Part shown: positions 12,765 through 24,617 of the stretch, one piece after another
Layout of the letters: the number at the start of each line of letters is the position of its first letter
Position numbering within the stretch: position 1 is the first letter of the stretch
DNA from: Heliocybe sulcata
Taxonomy: Eukaryota > Basidiomycota > Agaricomycetes > Gloeophyllales > Gloeophyllaceae
DNA length: 64,000 nucleotides
NCBI GenBank assembly: GCA_004369045.1
Contig: ML213503.1
Span: 2,342,341 to 2,406,340, forward strand
Direction of reading: 5' to 3'
Position numbers and translations under genes: made by a program
Notes under the pieces: generated by a model
What the model was told of the DNA's origin: nothing
Database searches by the model: none
Seen by the model: only the letters and a program-made list of their open reading frames with translations

Positions 12765-14221
12765 ATGCATCCTGCGATAGATACCGTCTACCCAGGCGTT
12801 TCGACGGAATTCTGTCCCTCTAGTGGGTCCCAGCACATTTTGGCTTGTGGGACCTATAAGCTGGTGGAGCAGGAGCCCGAGCAGCTCACACCAAGTTCCG
12901 AGGGCGACGTTTCATCTGGACGATCGAAACAGACGAGACTTGGACGATGTACGATGTTCAGGGTCAATATCGGAGGCGACGGAGAAGACACACTGTATGC
13001 TATTTCTTCCATGCAAATGTCGGCAGAGATGACCGCTGCTCAGGGACAAAATCCAAGACGTCGATTTGCCCGGCATTCTGGACATGAAATGGTACGGCTG
13101 AAGTTTGTCTCCCAGTAGATCAAGCTAAATGCAACAGGTGCGACAGAACGGAAGGACTGTCTCCACTCCTTGGAATAGCTGATGCGGAGGGATCCATCAC
13201 TCTCCATGAGTGGAAGGAAGACGAGGCACGATATTCTACTACTTGGGTTGTCCCTCACTCTGAGGTCTCCCACCTCAGATGCAATTGAGCAAGGTTTACT
13301 CGATACAATTGGGGAGACCAGACGTGCTATGCCTATCGCTTGATTGGTCTAATCGCCGATGGCCTTCGAGGTTCGACCTTCTCCTCCAGCCAGTGATTAC
13401 CCAGCTCGTGACACGATAGCTGTAGTGCCCTAGGTTCTTTGGTGGTTTCGCTATCGGATGGGACACTGTCCATTCTCCGCCCAGACAGCTCCACTGGCTT
13501 GATACCCAGCGACTCTTGGTCAGCTCACGAGTTCGAACCTTGGATAGCTGCCTGGGATTATTGGGACCCGAACGTCGTGTATTCAGGTACCGATTACTGC
13601 TTCGATACGTAATTGTCCTACTCACGAAGTCTAAGGCGGCGATGATGTCAAACTGAAGGGATGGGACATTCGGCAAGGCCTGGACAATCCGACGTTTGTC
13701 TACAAGCGGTGCGCGAGTCACTTTAATGTATAAAATCGAAACCGATCTGGCCATTTAGATTTGATGCAGGCGTAACGGCCATCCAAAGTCATCCTTACAT
13801 CGAGCATCTCTTTGCTGCGGGCAGGTCAGTCGTAACAGTTCCTTGTCTCTGCTAATCTCCGCTGATATCTCTTCAAAGCTACGATTCCACTGTCCGGATA
13901 TTCGACACGCGCAACCCTTCGAGACCCTTGGAAGAGACGAACGTCGGCGGAGGCGTCTGGCGAGTCAAATGGCACCCTTTAGCATCGCGCAAGGACGATC
14001 TCCTAGTGGCATGCATGCACGATGGCTTCAAAGTCCTTCACTCCAATACCAGCACGGATGGCAAAGTTGAAGTGGAAAGCGCAAGTATCGCGAAGCGGTA
14101 CGATGAACACGAGTCGCTTGCGTATGGCGTGGACTGGAGTTGCGCACCGGCCAAAGAATCGGGGACCCTGATAGCTAGCTGTTCCTTTTACGACCATTCG
14201 CTCCACCTTTGGAGAGGATAG
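12765..14221 (+). CDS. DPH7: Diphthine methyltransferase, WD-repeat (Dph7)
   Basis: A WD40 protein that removes the extra methyl ester from methylated diphthine on eEF2 during diphthamide synthesis. Exons: 12765-12994, 13044-13091, 13138-13264 (end uncertain), about 13322-13370, 13420-13586, 13636-13708, 13759-13824, 13879-14221. Motifs: DTVYPGVSTEFCP, ILACGTYKL, LPGILDMKWCDRTEG, LCLSLDWSNR, VVYSGGDDVKLKGWDIRQG, RFDAGVTAIQSHP, SYDSTVRIFDTRNPSRPLEE, NVGGGVWRVKWHP and a final SFYDHSLHLWRG. The junction between 13264 and 13322 does not close in frame with canonical GT-AG sites. A GC donor at 13281 would restore it (intron 41 nt). The alternatives are a one-base frameshift or a read error. Confidence 0.88.
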
Positions 14222-14287
14222 GCCAATCAGGGAGGATGGTATAATACAATGATTTTACTTCTACATGAGATCCAGAGTTCCTTCGGT

Positions 14288-16294
14288 TTATTCATTGCTC
14301 CTCGTATTGTCCGCTCCCTTCGAGTCCGATCTAGGTTCTATCTTCCGTCGCCGATTCAATAACGCCGCGTTTGGTCCACGCAAGATGAAGTCGAGCGTCC
14401 ATCTGTGAAGGCCGCGAAGGACGTCGGGTCTATGCACCGCCGTTGTCAGCAGCGTGGAGAGTGACAGCACAAATGCCAGTCTGTCATCCCTTAGTATTCT
14501 TTCTCAGAGCAAGGCTAAAAGGTCCGCTCACCTCTCCGCGATCATCGTACTCTTATTCCCACTTCTAACCCACCCATCCGATAAACACGACCTCACCGCC
14601 CTGGGCAACACATACAGCGCCATCTCGCCCCTCCTCCTCCCCTCCTCAATCCATATGCTCGACCCGCACGCCAGGCACCCAGCCATGATGCAGCCGTAGG
14701 GGCCGTCCCAGAAGTTGTGCGAGACGGAGGGGAAGAGGCGCGCGAGGAGGAGCGTGCGCGTGAGGCAGACGGACAGCCAGATGGAGGAGACGAAGGCGGA
14801 GAGAAAGGTTGCGGAGCGGAGCGCGGAGAGGAGCCGCCGGAGGAGGGTGCTGAGCTTGAGGAGCGCGGAGGGACGGGTGACGATCATGGGGAGGAAGTGC
14901 ACCTGCGCGTGGTGTGGTGAGGATGGGAGAGTCAGGGTAGGGAGGGGTCGGTGCTTACGGGGAGGTATATGGCTAATGCTTCTAAAAACGCCTTCGCACC
15001 GCGCCTTGTCGCGTTCGCGGTACAGCTCTTTCGGTCCATACCGCCATGGACAATTTCGCAAGGTAAACCACCGACGCCGGTTCGTCCTGGGACACCAAGC
15101 GCTTTCCAGGCGTGATCAGCTGCGGGGCCTCCATGTGGTGGGAGACGTGCCGCGTCGCCCCACGATTTGGGGATACCGATGTCTTCTGCCATCGAAGTCA
15201 GAAGTTTGGGGCTCTTCTTGCCATAGACCCAATCGCGACTGCGGATGGCACGCAAGGTGTAGACGAGGCGGCTGTCAATGTCTGCTAGGGAGGTTATCCT
15301 AGGGTGCCGCGGATCAGCAGAGGTCATAAAGCTGGACGATGGTAGTGAGATACCATTTGACGTATGACCGGGGAAGTCTGTGAGTGTTGTCAACTTTGGT
15401 TCGCGGGTAGGTCGAGAGGACAAGGAAGGCACCTTTCTGGCTGATAGAAGAAACACCACATTATCCTGACATATATGCGACGCAGTGTGAAAAAATTTGC
15501 GCTTTCTTCTACAGTGATACGACCGACCTTGCGCTGCTCATCCAAAACAAAAGGGCGTCTGAATGCCTGATGAGCTTGCGGCGTCGCTCCTTCGCTTCCT
15601 GCTCCTTCCCTGGACTTGCAGAATTGGCGTACTTCAATAAGCACGCCTGCACACCGACATCCATAGCTCTAACAAACATCAAGAGGGTGAGGTCCAGGGT
15701 AGGAGGGGGTCCGTTTCTCCTCGGAACACCGGGAGGCAGCTGAGTGAATGGGAATGGTGGAGTCAATGGTATCGGTGCCTGGCGATTAGCCCTCTTCCGT
15801 GATTGCAGGAGGACAAGAGCAATGAGAGAGGTGCCGGCATTGCAAAGGAAGGCTTTCCGAGCTGGAGTTAGATTGCAAGCAGTAGACACTCGCCGAAGTA
15901 GCTCTCCCGCAGAGCGGAGCGCGTTGGACAGAGCAGTACGTTCGTCAGGGTCGCGCTCGTCATCAACCTCTGCCTCCAAGACTTTCCAGAGGTGCTGCAG
16001 AGAAGCTCCGCCACCTATAGCTGTCGTAATCGCGAAGGCGAATCCCGTGACCCCCAACTCTCTTCTCAATGCCCTCTTCAGAGCTTTAAGACCGCCGAGC
16101 TTGGCGCGGCCTCTCCTCGACGTCGCGGTCGTGATAAATGGCAAGACGACGGGTGCCAGAGAAAGAGTAAGAGCAAGCCCATAGGTACGCAGCGATATCT
16201 GGAGCGGGTGATCCTGGGGAAGGGAGAGCAGATAGTCTTCAACCGTATTGACCGCCTTCATCGCCGTCTGGGAGAAGAAAAAGGGCTTGGCCAT
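14288..16294 (-). CDS. TMEM135-like organelle membrane protein
   Basis: Exons 16294-15528, 15465-15433, 15377-15354, 15298-14959, 14902-14532 and 14480-14288 encode about 575 residues. The spliced block ARIMWCFFYQPERLPRSYVKW, followed later by a conserved R-G-KAF-EA-AIYLPVHFLP region, fits the TMEM135/PMP52 family of multi-pass proteins. That family is placed in peroxisomes and mitochondria in animals. Hydrophobic segments appear near residues 40-60, 75-95 and 155-175 and several times in the C-terminal half. The start MAKPFFFSQTAMKAVNTVED is the first in-frame ATG after non-coding sequence. It converges on DPH7, with only 66 bp between stop codons. Confidence 0.82.
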
Positions 16295-16469
16295 GGTGCA
16301 TGGAGGAGAAATGGAGTCCTGGGACAGTCCACAGCAGCGACCAAATATATGTGAGCAGCGAGTAGGTTATAACAGTTACATTCTCATCGCGTGGATTTGA
16401 AGTGTCCGCAAGAGACAATCACATGCATCTGTTTTGACGTGACCAGAATGTGACTTCCTTGTTCGAAGT

Positions 16470-16477
16470 TCGAAATT
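16470..16477. repeat. Left target-site duplication of hAT element
   Basis: TCGAAATT, identical to the eight bases at 17874-17881 on the far side of the element. Confidence 0.88.
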
Positions 16478-17873
16478 CAAGGGGCGGACAGAAATAAAAT
16501 AAAAGACCGGACGTCAGAAATCTCAGTTAAGGGTGTCGGAGCCCCCCCCCCCCTCCCCCCGTGGGACTTTCGCACGGCCTAAAAAGGCAAATGTCGCAAA
16601 ACATGTTTCTCCGTAATGTTGTAACTGGACCCTGCACCTGCCACGGCATTCTGGACAGTGTAGAATGGTTCTTTTATTGGTAAATCAACTTGAAGAATGA
16701 TTTTCATGAGAAGTAAGGACTATATAAGAGACTATATGAAGCAGTATGGTACAGGGTCCTAGCAACATATGTCGGGTAACGGGTATCGAAGCCATGCTTA
16801 GGTCCATCGGATTAGTTCAGTTCGTCCTTTGCTTCTTTCTTGAGTCAAGAGAGGGAATTCTGATCTTGAGGTTCAAGCAGGCTTTCGACTCGCAGGTGTC
16901 TGCGCCGAACCAAGAACCCGAGGGCTCTTCGAATAAATCGACACACTCGAAGAGAAACTGTGAACACATCAGCGAGAGACAAACGGAGACTACTGTGGTG
17001 TTTCGATCAATTTGGCACGGCCTGTGACGCGTGACCCGTCTGACGGATTCGTCAGCTCGTCAGAGCCGCGCATGACCCGCGACAGCCTCCAAATATCCGT
17101 CAATATCCAGTTCTGGCAGGGTGTTTCTCTGATAATCTTTACCTTCCAGCATGGTATACTACTAGCTGCACTAGTATGATACTTCTGCAAGCATCTCTAG
17201 AGGCGTCTGCACATGTCGTGAAAAAATTGGATTTTTTACAAATATCTTCACCAAAAAACACTTTCGTCAGTCGTCTCTGTGATACGTGACATGTGTTAAT
17301 TTTTGGCTTCGTCAGTGCCCTCCGTGACCCGTGACTGCCAAATTGATTTAAACACTACAGTAGTAGAGCTGGCCTGACCCATTAATATTGACCAGTCCCA
17401 GGTATCGCACTTCACCATGTCACCTTCCTCAGGGCCCCTGTACCAGCAGAACTCATCTCCGTCTGCATGGTTTGTCTCTGGAGGTGCAGCATTATGACCT
17501 GTCTCAGTCGCAGACTCACACCCTTGTAAATAGACACTTGACGTGATAGAACAATCATGTTGAGGTAAAAGCTTGTGGGTCGCGTCGCTCGCATATACTT
17601 GTCACTTTGACGCGGCATGTCACGTATCCGGGTCACTCCGCCGACCGGTGATGCAAGCCTGACTGGCCTATGGGAAGAAAAGCGCATTTAGGTCGTTGCG
17701 TGGGGTTGTATAGACGCGGGATGCATTCTAGCACGCTCTGAAACGTTGTATTGCCCCTCAGGAGAGCCTCTAAGAGAAAATCATAATATCCAAAATAAAT
17801 CTCCGTTAAGGCCCTCGGAGCCCCCCCCCCTCCCCCACGTCCGGTCTCGGCATCTCCCGGTGTCCGCCCCTTG
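16478..17873. mobile_element. Non-autonomous hAT-type DNA transposon (1396 bp)
   Basis: The ends are perfect 13-bp inverted repeats, CAAGGGGCGGACA at 16478 and its complement ending at 17873. The outside is flanked on both sides by TCGAAATT (16470-16477 and 17874-17881), an exact 8-bp target duplication. An 8-bp duplication plus ends of the CA(A)GGG type is the hAT hallmark. A second inverted pair, GACCGGACGT (16505-16514 and 17837-17846), lies just inside. No frame inside is long enough for a transposase, so the element needs one supplied in trans. A smaller inverted-repeat element is nested at 16989-17364. Identical target duplications suggest a fairly recent insertion. Confidence 0.9.
16989..17364. 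mobile_element. Nested inverted-repeat (MITE-like) element inside the hAT
   Basis: About 29 bp at 16989-17017 is matched in inverted orientation at 17336-17364 (26 of 29 bases, core ATCAATTTGGCA). The arms bound about 376 bp that contains several GTGACCCGT-type motifs and no gene. No clear target duplication was found, so the family is unknown; it may also be part of the host element itself. Confidence 0.6.
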
Positions 17874-17881
17874 TCGAAATT
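17874..17881. repeat. Right target-site duplication of hAT element
   Basis: TCGAAATT, matching 16470-16477. It lies 101 bp before the LIM-gene start codon. Confidence 0.88.
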
Positions 17882-17982
17882 CCTAGTTTAGACGGCTTGC
17901 TCTCGGAGACATTCATTACACTTTCGAGGACAACTCAAAGAGCCCCTATTTTACGACTTTACGAACTGACGATTTCTAGCTA

Positions 17983-20829
17983 ATGGGTTTCTGCCGCAGA
18001 TGTGGTGATATTGTTGTGGGCGAACGGTGTAAATGCGGTGGTACAGCTGTAGGTCAGTCAGGGCGTCTATGTTTACGCTGGACATGCCGTAATCACGATG
18101 CACAGCTCCTACCGTCCAGTGGAATCAGCCTGGAGCCAAGGACGACGACAGATGGTCCAGGACTTATGTGACAAAGGATAAAGAGCCGGTTCCCTTCCCC
18201 AATCGACCGTTGAAACAAGATACAACCGGCCAGCCATCTTCCCCGAACACGACCAGCTTCACCCGCTTCCCGCGTCCCACAGGAAGGAAGAGCATTTCCG
18301 TCCCGCTAAATTCCAGTGTATCCGAACATATAGCCTCCACCACTGCATCGACTACCCCTTCACCATCGAAACGATCCTCGACTCTCCTCGACTCGCCTTC
18401 GTCCTCTGCAGCCAAAGAGGGCATCCTGCCATGTCCCGAAACGGGCGTACTATCCAAGGCTTATGGTTCCGTTCTGCAACCCAAGGAAAACCTGGCCCAG
18501 TTCAAGTGTCAAAACTGCTCGACCCCTTTCCCCCATGACGCCACTATCTATCCCGATCCTTCCTCTCCGCCACCCGCTGTCGGCGCCGGCACGCAATTCT
18601 TCTGCAGGGAGTGCTTCGTGGCGAATGGCGGGTCCAAGGGAGACTGCGCGTCATGCGGTCGCGCTGTTCTCATCCTGAAGAGTGAAGGCGGCTTTGTCGA
18701 GAACTCCGGGCGTTTATGGCACAAGCGGTGTTTCCGCTGCGAAGGCTGCTTCAAGAACATCGGAGACAAGCCCATGGTCGACCTCCTTGGCAGGCCTTCG
18801 TGTGCCGACTGTTTTGACACGTGTCTCAAGCGGTCGCCGAACAGCACTCCCCAGAAACAACAGCAGCAGCCTGATAGTCCGAGTAGGAAGGGCAACCATC
18901 TTGGAGGGACTATAGGAGGCAAGAATCGGGAGGAGAGTCCCGCGCTCGACGAATTGGAGGAACGGCTTGGAATTCCCAGAAGTCGAGAGAACAGTCCGGC
19001 TGTAGATGAGAGAACTAGGAAGCAGAGCATGGGCACTCTGAGTCCCTTGGCTCGCGATTCGCCGGGCACGCGATATTCTCTTGACAGTAGGGCAAGTACC
19101 CCCTTCTTGGACCGCATGCGTCTCAAGACCTTCTCCGACCTTGACGGTGCCGAGTCCGAAGCTGGCAGTGCATTGTCAAATCCCTCCCAGTATGACCTGT
19201 TGAAGACTCCGCCATCCAAGGAGAGATTCTCCACTCCCTCACGAAGTCGGACAACCAGCCTTGCGTCTAGCAAACCTACCGCTGAAGCTATTGAGGAGAT
19301 GAAGAATAGATTCCTTCGGACCTCGCTTTCGTCTCCGCAGCCCCCTCCCAGCGAATCCCCTTCGTCGACGGCGGAACAGCCGAGTTCCTCAGCACCAGCA
19401 CCTTTCGCAGAAGAACCTCCCACATTGAGACGCTACTCCTCCAGAATGCCCCGCTCCTCTTCTGGCAGCCCGAGGACCAGTCTATATTCCTCCTCGGTTG
19501 TAAAAGATACGGAGAAGGACGCGGAAGCAGTGGTTATGCCCCGCACTCCCGATCTCATGTCTGATGTCTCAGACGAAGTAACAAGCAATCGCTCGAGTGG
19601 CCCCGCGACACCACCATCCATTAGCCCTCCTCACCGCCGTAACTTCAGTCCCCAATCCACACTTGAAGACATCCTGAACACCACTCCTACCGCCAGATCT
19701 AATACCACTCCGGCTTCGAAGTCGAAGCCAACACCCGCACCCGTTGTCATTCCACCGGCGGTATCCTCTGAGACGGCGTGCGCGAAATGTGGATTGCCAC
19801 TCTTCAGCGCGAGCAGCGGCGGGAAGTACGTGACTGTCCCGGAGCAGCCGAGCTCGACTGGTAAACCGCCGAAGATGTATCATACGGACTGTTTCAGGTG
19901 CAAGGTATGCAATGGGTCTTTCCGGGAGAAGGACGGCGGCCAAGCAGTCTTTGTCAGAGTCGAAGGAGGAGCTTGCCATATAGACGTAAGTGCCAGGCTT
20001 TTACGTATCGCGTTATGCTATGGCATATTGACTTCGGACTAGTGCGCACCTCCGGACAAGGTCACCGTCAAGATTATACCCAGCAGGATACCCTCAGCGA
20101 CCAGTACAGTCACGGCTACATACACTGTACCTACGAAGTTCGAACGTCCTCCCGCCACCGCGCCCGCGTCTACGGTGGCCTTTCCGCGATGGGGAAGTAG
20201 CAGTACATGTCCGGGATGCCACAAATCGGTCTCGCCTATGGAAAAAGGAGTCGTGCCTGGGCCGCAGGGGTCGCGGTGGCACGCTACGTGCTTGGTCTGC
20301 GGCGGAAAGGACGCAAAGAGGCGGAGTGCGAGAATGGACGAGCGGAAGCCGGGGTGTGGGAAGCGGCTGGATAGCGCTGCTAAGAGCGACGGCGACGGAG
20401 GGGTATGGTGCAGGGAGTGTCTGGTACGTATGATTTTCCTTTACCCCGTCGCCCGTGCTCAATGAGCTGTTATAGCTGTTGCTACCTGCGTCGCTGCGTT
20501 CGCCGGATTCACCCACGCGGACGCCGCTGGTTTCCCAGCCTACGGGCTCGTTCTGGTCGAGCCGCAGCATTGTCCCACAACACACGGGGACGACTACTTT
20601 GGCGCGGCAGTTTACCGGAATGGGCAGCTCAGAGGGTATTCCGAGGCAGCACACCGGCCCTGGGGGAGCGTTGAGTCCCACCAGGACGTTGTCCACTCCG
20701 GGGAAACAGCCGGGCGCAACTCCGGGTAAATTCCCGAGACCGAAGAGTGCGATAGGGACGAGGACGAAGAGTATGGATGAGGGAAGGGGTATGTTTCTGG
20801 TGAGGCAGATGACGGGCGGACGGGCTTGA
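17983..20829 (+). CDS. LIM-domain protein, paxillin-like arrangement
   Basis: Exons 17983-18052, 18106-19985, 20043-20423 and 20476-20829 give about 894 residues. The N-terminus MGFCRRCGDIVVGERCKCGG is a small Cys-rich module common in basidiomycete homologues. A LIM domain follows (FKCQNC, FFCRECF, CASCGRAVL, WHKRCFRCEGC, CADC), then a long Ser/Pro-rich disordered middle. The end holds two further LIM-type zinc fingers (CAKCGLPLF, YHTDCFRCKVC, CHIDCAPP; then CPGCHKSV, WHATCLVCGG, CGKRLD, WCRECL) and a basic tail. LIM domains bind proteins rather than DNA. A cytoskeletal or polarity role, as for paxillin-like proteins, is an inference. The hAT element sits just upstream, so its insertion may have replaced part of the promoter. 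Confidence 0.85.
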
Positions 20830-21416
20830 TATGACATAGCGACTGCATGTTTTGAACTAATAGCTGTAAACCCGCTGTGTATGTATCAGTGTAATACCTT
20901 CAATTAGCGTCGATGCGTGGGAGAGATGATGTAAACAGTTGGTTGCCACGATGCTTCCCCTGATCTAGGGCAGTGGCAGCCAATGAGCGGGCGCGGTACT
21001 GGCCCATATTAGAATCCTTCTATGATAGGATCTGGGCCGAATATTAACGATCGGGTTACCGGAATGGGAGAGTATGTTGTGGGCGATGGCTTCCGGGTTC
21101 GTCGTCAAGGTACTCTCTCTGCCTGCGCAACTCTTTGCTTTCGCTTTCTTATAGCACAGAGCGCTGGGCGCGTCGCAGAAGCACTCTTCTGGCTGCGTGT
21201 CAAGCTCTTGTCGCTCTTTTCTTTCTCTTCTCGTCGCTGTTTCTTGTTCTTTCTGGGATTGCATCTCGGTCTCGAGCCTGGTTCTTGCTCGTCCGGCACA
21301 CCCTATCTGGTTGTGGCCGGTTTTTCTTGATTGTTTTGTTTTGCGGCCTCAAGAATCTGAGCACATGCTTCCAAGTCATCATCTACTCATTTAGCAGCCG
21401 TATAATCTTCTGGACT
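20830..21416. other. Intergenic interval
   Basis: 587 bp between the LIM gene and the next membrane protein. It becomes T- and CT-rich toward 21417 (runs such as TTTTCTTTCTCTTCTCG near 21218), typical of fungal promoter and 5' UTR pyrimidine tracts. No gene is supported. Confidence 0.5.
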
Positions 21417-24348
21417 ATGCCGCCAGCACTAGTGTCTGGGACAATACTCTCTGCTAGGTCGTACAGTGCCCCTACATCTCTGACCCTCACCAATGACCTC
21501 TCGGTTAGTGCACACCTTGTCAAATTGTTCGAACTATGCTCATTTTGGCCAGCTCAACACTGTCCTTGCTGAAATCCCACTATTCTCGGTTGGAATCCTT
21601 GCATTTGCGGTTGTGACATTTCTTGCCTTTACGCGACGACTGCACCTGTGAGTGGTCCAAAGTATTGCACTGATACATCGGCCTTGACGTATCTGGCATG
21701 GTGCAGAGTCTCCGCGTATGTCGTTGCGTCCGCCCTCGTTGGATTCCTGGCCGGCATCCTGGACCTGATAAACCTCCTGAACAACGTCAACACTGACTCC
21801 CGCTCAATCCAGAAGACCCTCCAAACTATGGCATCAGTCGTAGTAGCTCGAGAGATCTTTTTGTCCATCTCCGTGGGTCTGCGGTTCATGTTCTTCTGGG
21901 CTTTCGTCGCTGAGCGTCCGCGCGGCGAGGGGGCTCTGCCGTCTCCTCCCGAGGGTGAACGACCCAGCTTCATGCATATGAACTCTATGAGCTCCGACAT
22001 TTCACTGCACAGCGGCAGTTGGGATCGTTGGGGGATGGTCGGACTGGTTCTCAAGTGGAGCCTCCTAGGAGTGGCGGTCGCAATTCCTATCCTCCAAATG
22101 ATCTGGCGCATTGTGACCTCGATGGCCACCTTCGGACCCGTCTACGACGCCGATGGCACCCTCGAGATCGTCGGCTCCGCTTTGTTCATCCTGAAGCTGT
22201 TGCTAAACGCATGGCTGGCCCCTGACGAAACTCGTTGGAGGGTTCTTTGCCATTATATCGTCGTTATGGTCGCTCTTGGAATCAACCTCGCACTCGGTGC
22301 CGCTAATCTTCTGTGCTGTAAGTGAGAACGGCGTGTCAACAGACTATAGCTAACATTGTGCTAGTTGCTTTTTCAGAGACTGTCTTGGGTCGATTCCTTC
22401 AGGCCATCGAGCTCTACGTTCTCATGCTTTACCTCCTTGTCTCGACATTCATGCGTCATCAGCCGACTCCCCCTGATTACTCCAATCTCAGAACCCGAAA
22501 GCCTCGTCCAATATCCGATTTCCATGGTCTTCCTACAATTGCGGGCATCAACCCCCGAGGCTCTACGTTCCATGTCAGCCCCCCAACCGTGTCAACGCCA
22601 AGTTCATCCATGGTAGTGGTCGACAACGGCCCGGAAGCGGACAACGGGCGTCCACAAGCCTCACGCCAATCTACTGCCTCCCGCGTATCGACATGGCTGA
22701 TGGTTCGCAGCCGCGTCTCCCTTAGCAGACCTCGTGTTACGTCTGGCAGGGACCAAGATCAGCTATGGGACAAGGATCAGTCGGAGAAAGGCTACGCCCG
22801 CAGCGTCACTTCCCCGTATCCACGGGCTTCAGCATGGAGCCCGGACGGCACGGAAAGCGTCATGGGTCCCAAGCAGAGCGCGAAGTGGATGGATCCTGTC
22901 TACAGCTCGGTGATGCAGGGCTCTGGCCGACCAGGCAGCGTGCTCGACGATGAACGTCGAGCGGCAGATGACGAGCCCGGAGATCCCGTAACTGCGGTGA
23001 CCCCTGGCCTCATCGGTAGAGAGGATGTGGGCAGGGAGGACGTAGACGAGGATGTGAGCCTACCCGACTCACCTCTCCAGCCTGAGGAGGACAGGCAAAG
23101 GACTCCATCTCCAAGACCCTCGATGGCTCCCACCATGCCATCATACTACGGTGGCGCACCTGAGCGCCGCTCGCCCTCCCCTCAGGCTTTACCGCCAGCA
23201 CCTTCTCCCATTTACGGCCTCAGCGGCACCATGCCCGACAAAGGAGATCCTGCGTTTGGAGATACATTGACGGTTGAGCCCGCCTACCAACCTTCTAGCG
23301 ACATTGCTTCACAGAGGTCCTCTGGCATCTCTACGCTACTGCGCCAACAACAGGAGCTAGACAAGACTATCGCCCAGCTGCGGCTGTTCTCGCCGAGGAA
23401 TACGATGCAGTCTCGGTACAGCACGGATACAAAGCAGAATACGTCCGGGATGGAGTCAGCATCTATCAAGAGCGAATTCTCGCTGAGCAACTTCCCTGAG
23501 CCACCGTGGCAAGGGGAAGAGGACGAGGACGCGGAGGGCACGCCGCGGGCACGGCCTGTGAGCCTTTCTGAAGAGATTGCCATTAATCTTGAGCCGCCGC
23601 CACACGCAGCACCTGCGAGTCTTGCTGAAGAGGTCCCGATGGATCTTAAGCCACCGCGGATGCCTGCAGCGATAGAATCGCGCAGACAGCAGCTTTCTTT
23701 CCCTTCAACGACTCGGGGAAACAGCATAGACAGCACGGACACTATCAGCGCGGTGCGGGTGAACAAGTTCGATTCGCAAGGAACGCAATACGATGTGACG
23801 TCCTTCATCGGCAGTAAGTAGTACGTTCCGGTAGGAGTGACGAGTATTGATGCTATATTCTCGCAGATCTCACAGTCCCCGGACTGGGTACGTCGCCGAC
23901 ACCCTCTGCCCTGAGCAGCGTCGCATCAGGAGGTTCAGAAGAGCTGGAGGCCGAGATTGTGAGCCGACGTGATGCTTCGACGTCCGTGCAGGCTACGATG
24001 CCGAGCATCCTAAGCCCGTCAGGCCGTACGCTCAACTCCGAAGGCGATCTTTCAGATCCGCCGCCTCCGCGGAACGTGACCTTTGCTCCAGCTGTCGCAC
24101 CTTCTGCCTATTCGTCGACGCCGTCCGCTCGCCCGAACCCAGCGATGTTCATGCCAACAGGCGCTGTGGTCGAGGGCAATGGGCCGGTTAGGCGGAAAGG
24201 CGCGGTGGGTTTACCGCCGAGACCGCGGTTGCTGATTAGCGAGCCGAGGATGAGGGAGAGTGCGAATGCACAGGACATTTCTAGACCCGGTGCGTTTGAG
24301 GACCCGCGGCCGGCGCCCTCGTTTGCGGACACTGGGGGACAGTTCTAG
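21417..24348 (+). CDS. Multi-pass membrane protein with long disordered tail, function unknown
   Basis: Exons 21417-21503, 21553-21647, 21707-22317, 22365-23813 and 23867-24348 encode about 907 residues. The first half carries about seven hydrophobic helices (for example PLFSVGILAFAVVTFLAFT, VVASALVGFLAGILDLINLL, LSISVGLRFMFFWAFV, WSLLGVAVAIPILQMIW, YIVVMVALGINLALGAANLL, LYVLMLYLLVSTFM). The C-terminal half is hydrophilic, rich in Pro/Ser and acidic residues, and probably cytoplasmic. The pattern resembles receptor-like proteins found only in Agaricomycetes. I do not recognise a named family and assign no function. Confidence 0.8.
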
Positions 24349-24617
24349 GTAGTCTGTATGTTCTAGAATGCAGTTAGTGTGCGTTTCTTTCGCGTTTACC
24401 TTGAGTCTGCTCTATTTCTCTCGCCTGAGCTCTGGTATATATGTACTTTTAGTTGTTACTTCGTTAGCATAGCGGTTGTTTTACTTGGCTTGTGACATAT
24501 GAAGAGGCGCACAGCCACCACGCGTCACGCACCACAGCTGCGCAGTGACGTCAGGTACAACAACCACACCGCTGAGGGAGTGGCGGAGACAGAAACAAAC
24601 CTCTGCTCTCTACCACC

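Noticed and set aside
16746-17027. Frame inside the hAT as a transposase remnant
   Set aside because: The translation shows no hAT dimerisation or catalytic motif and ends within the nested element.
18168-18457. Antisense frames over the LIM gene
   Set aside because: Long antisense frames arise from codon bias in GC-rich coding sequence; the plus strand has the splice sites and domains.
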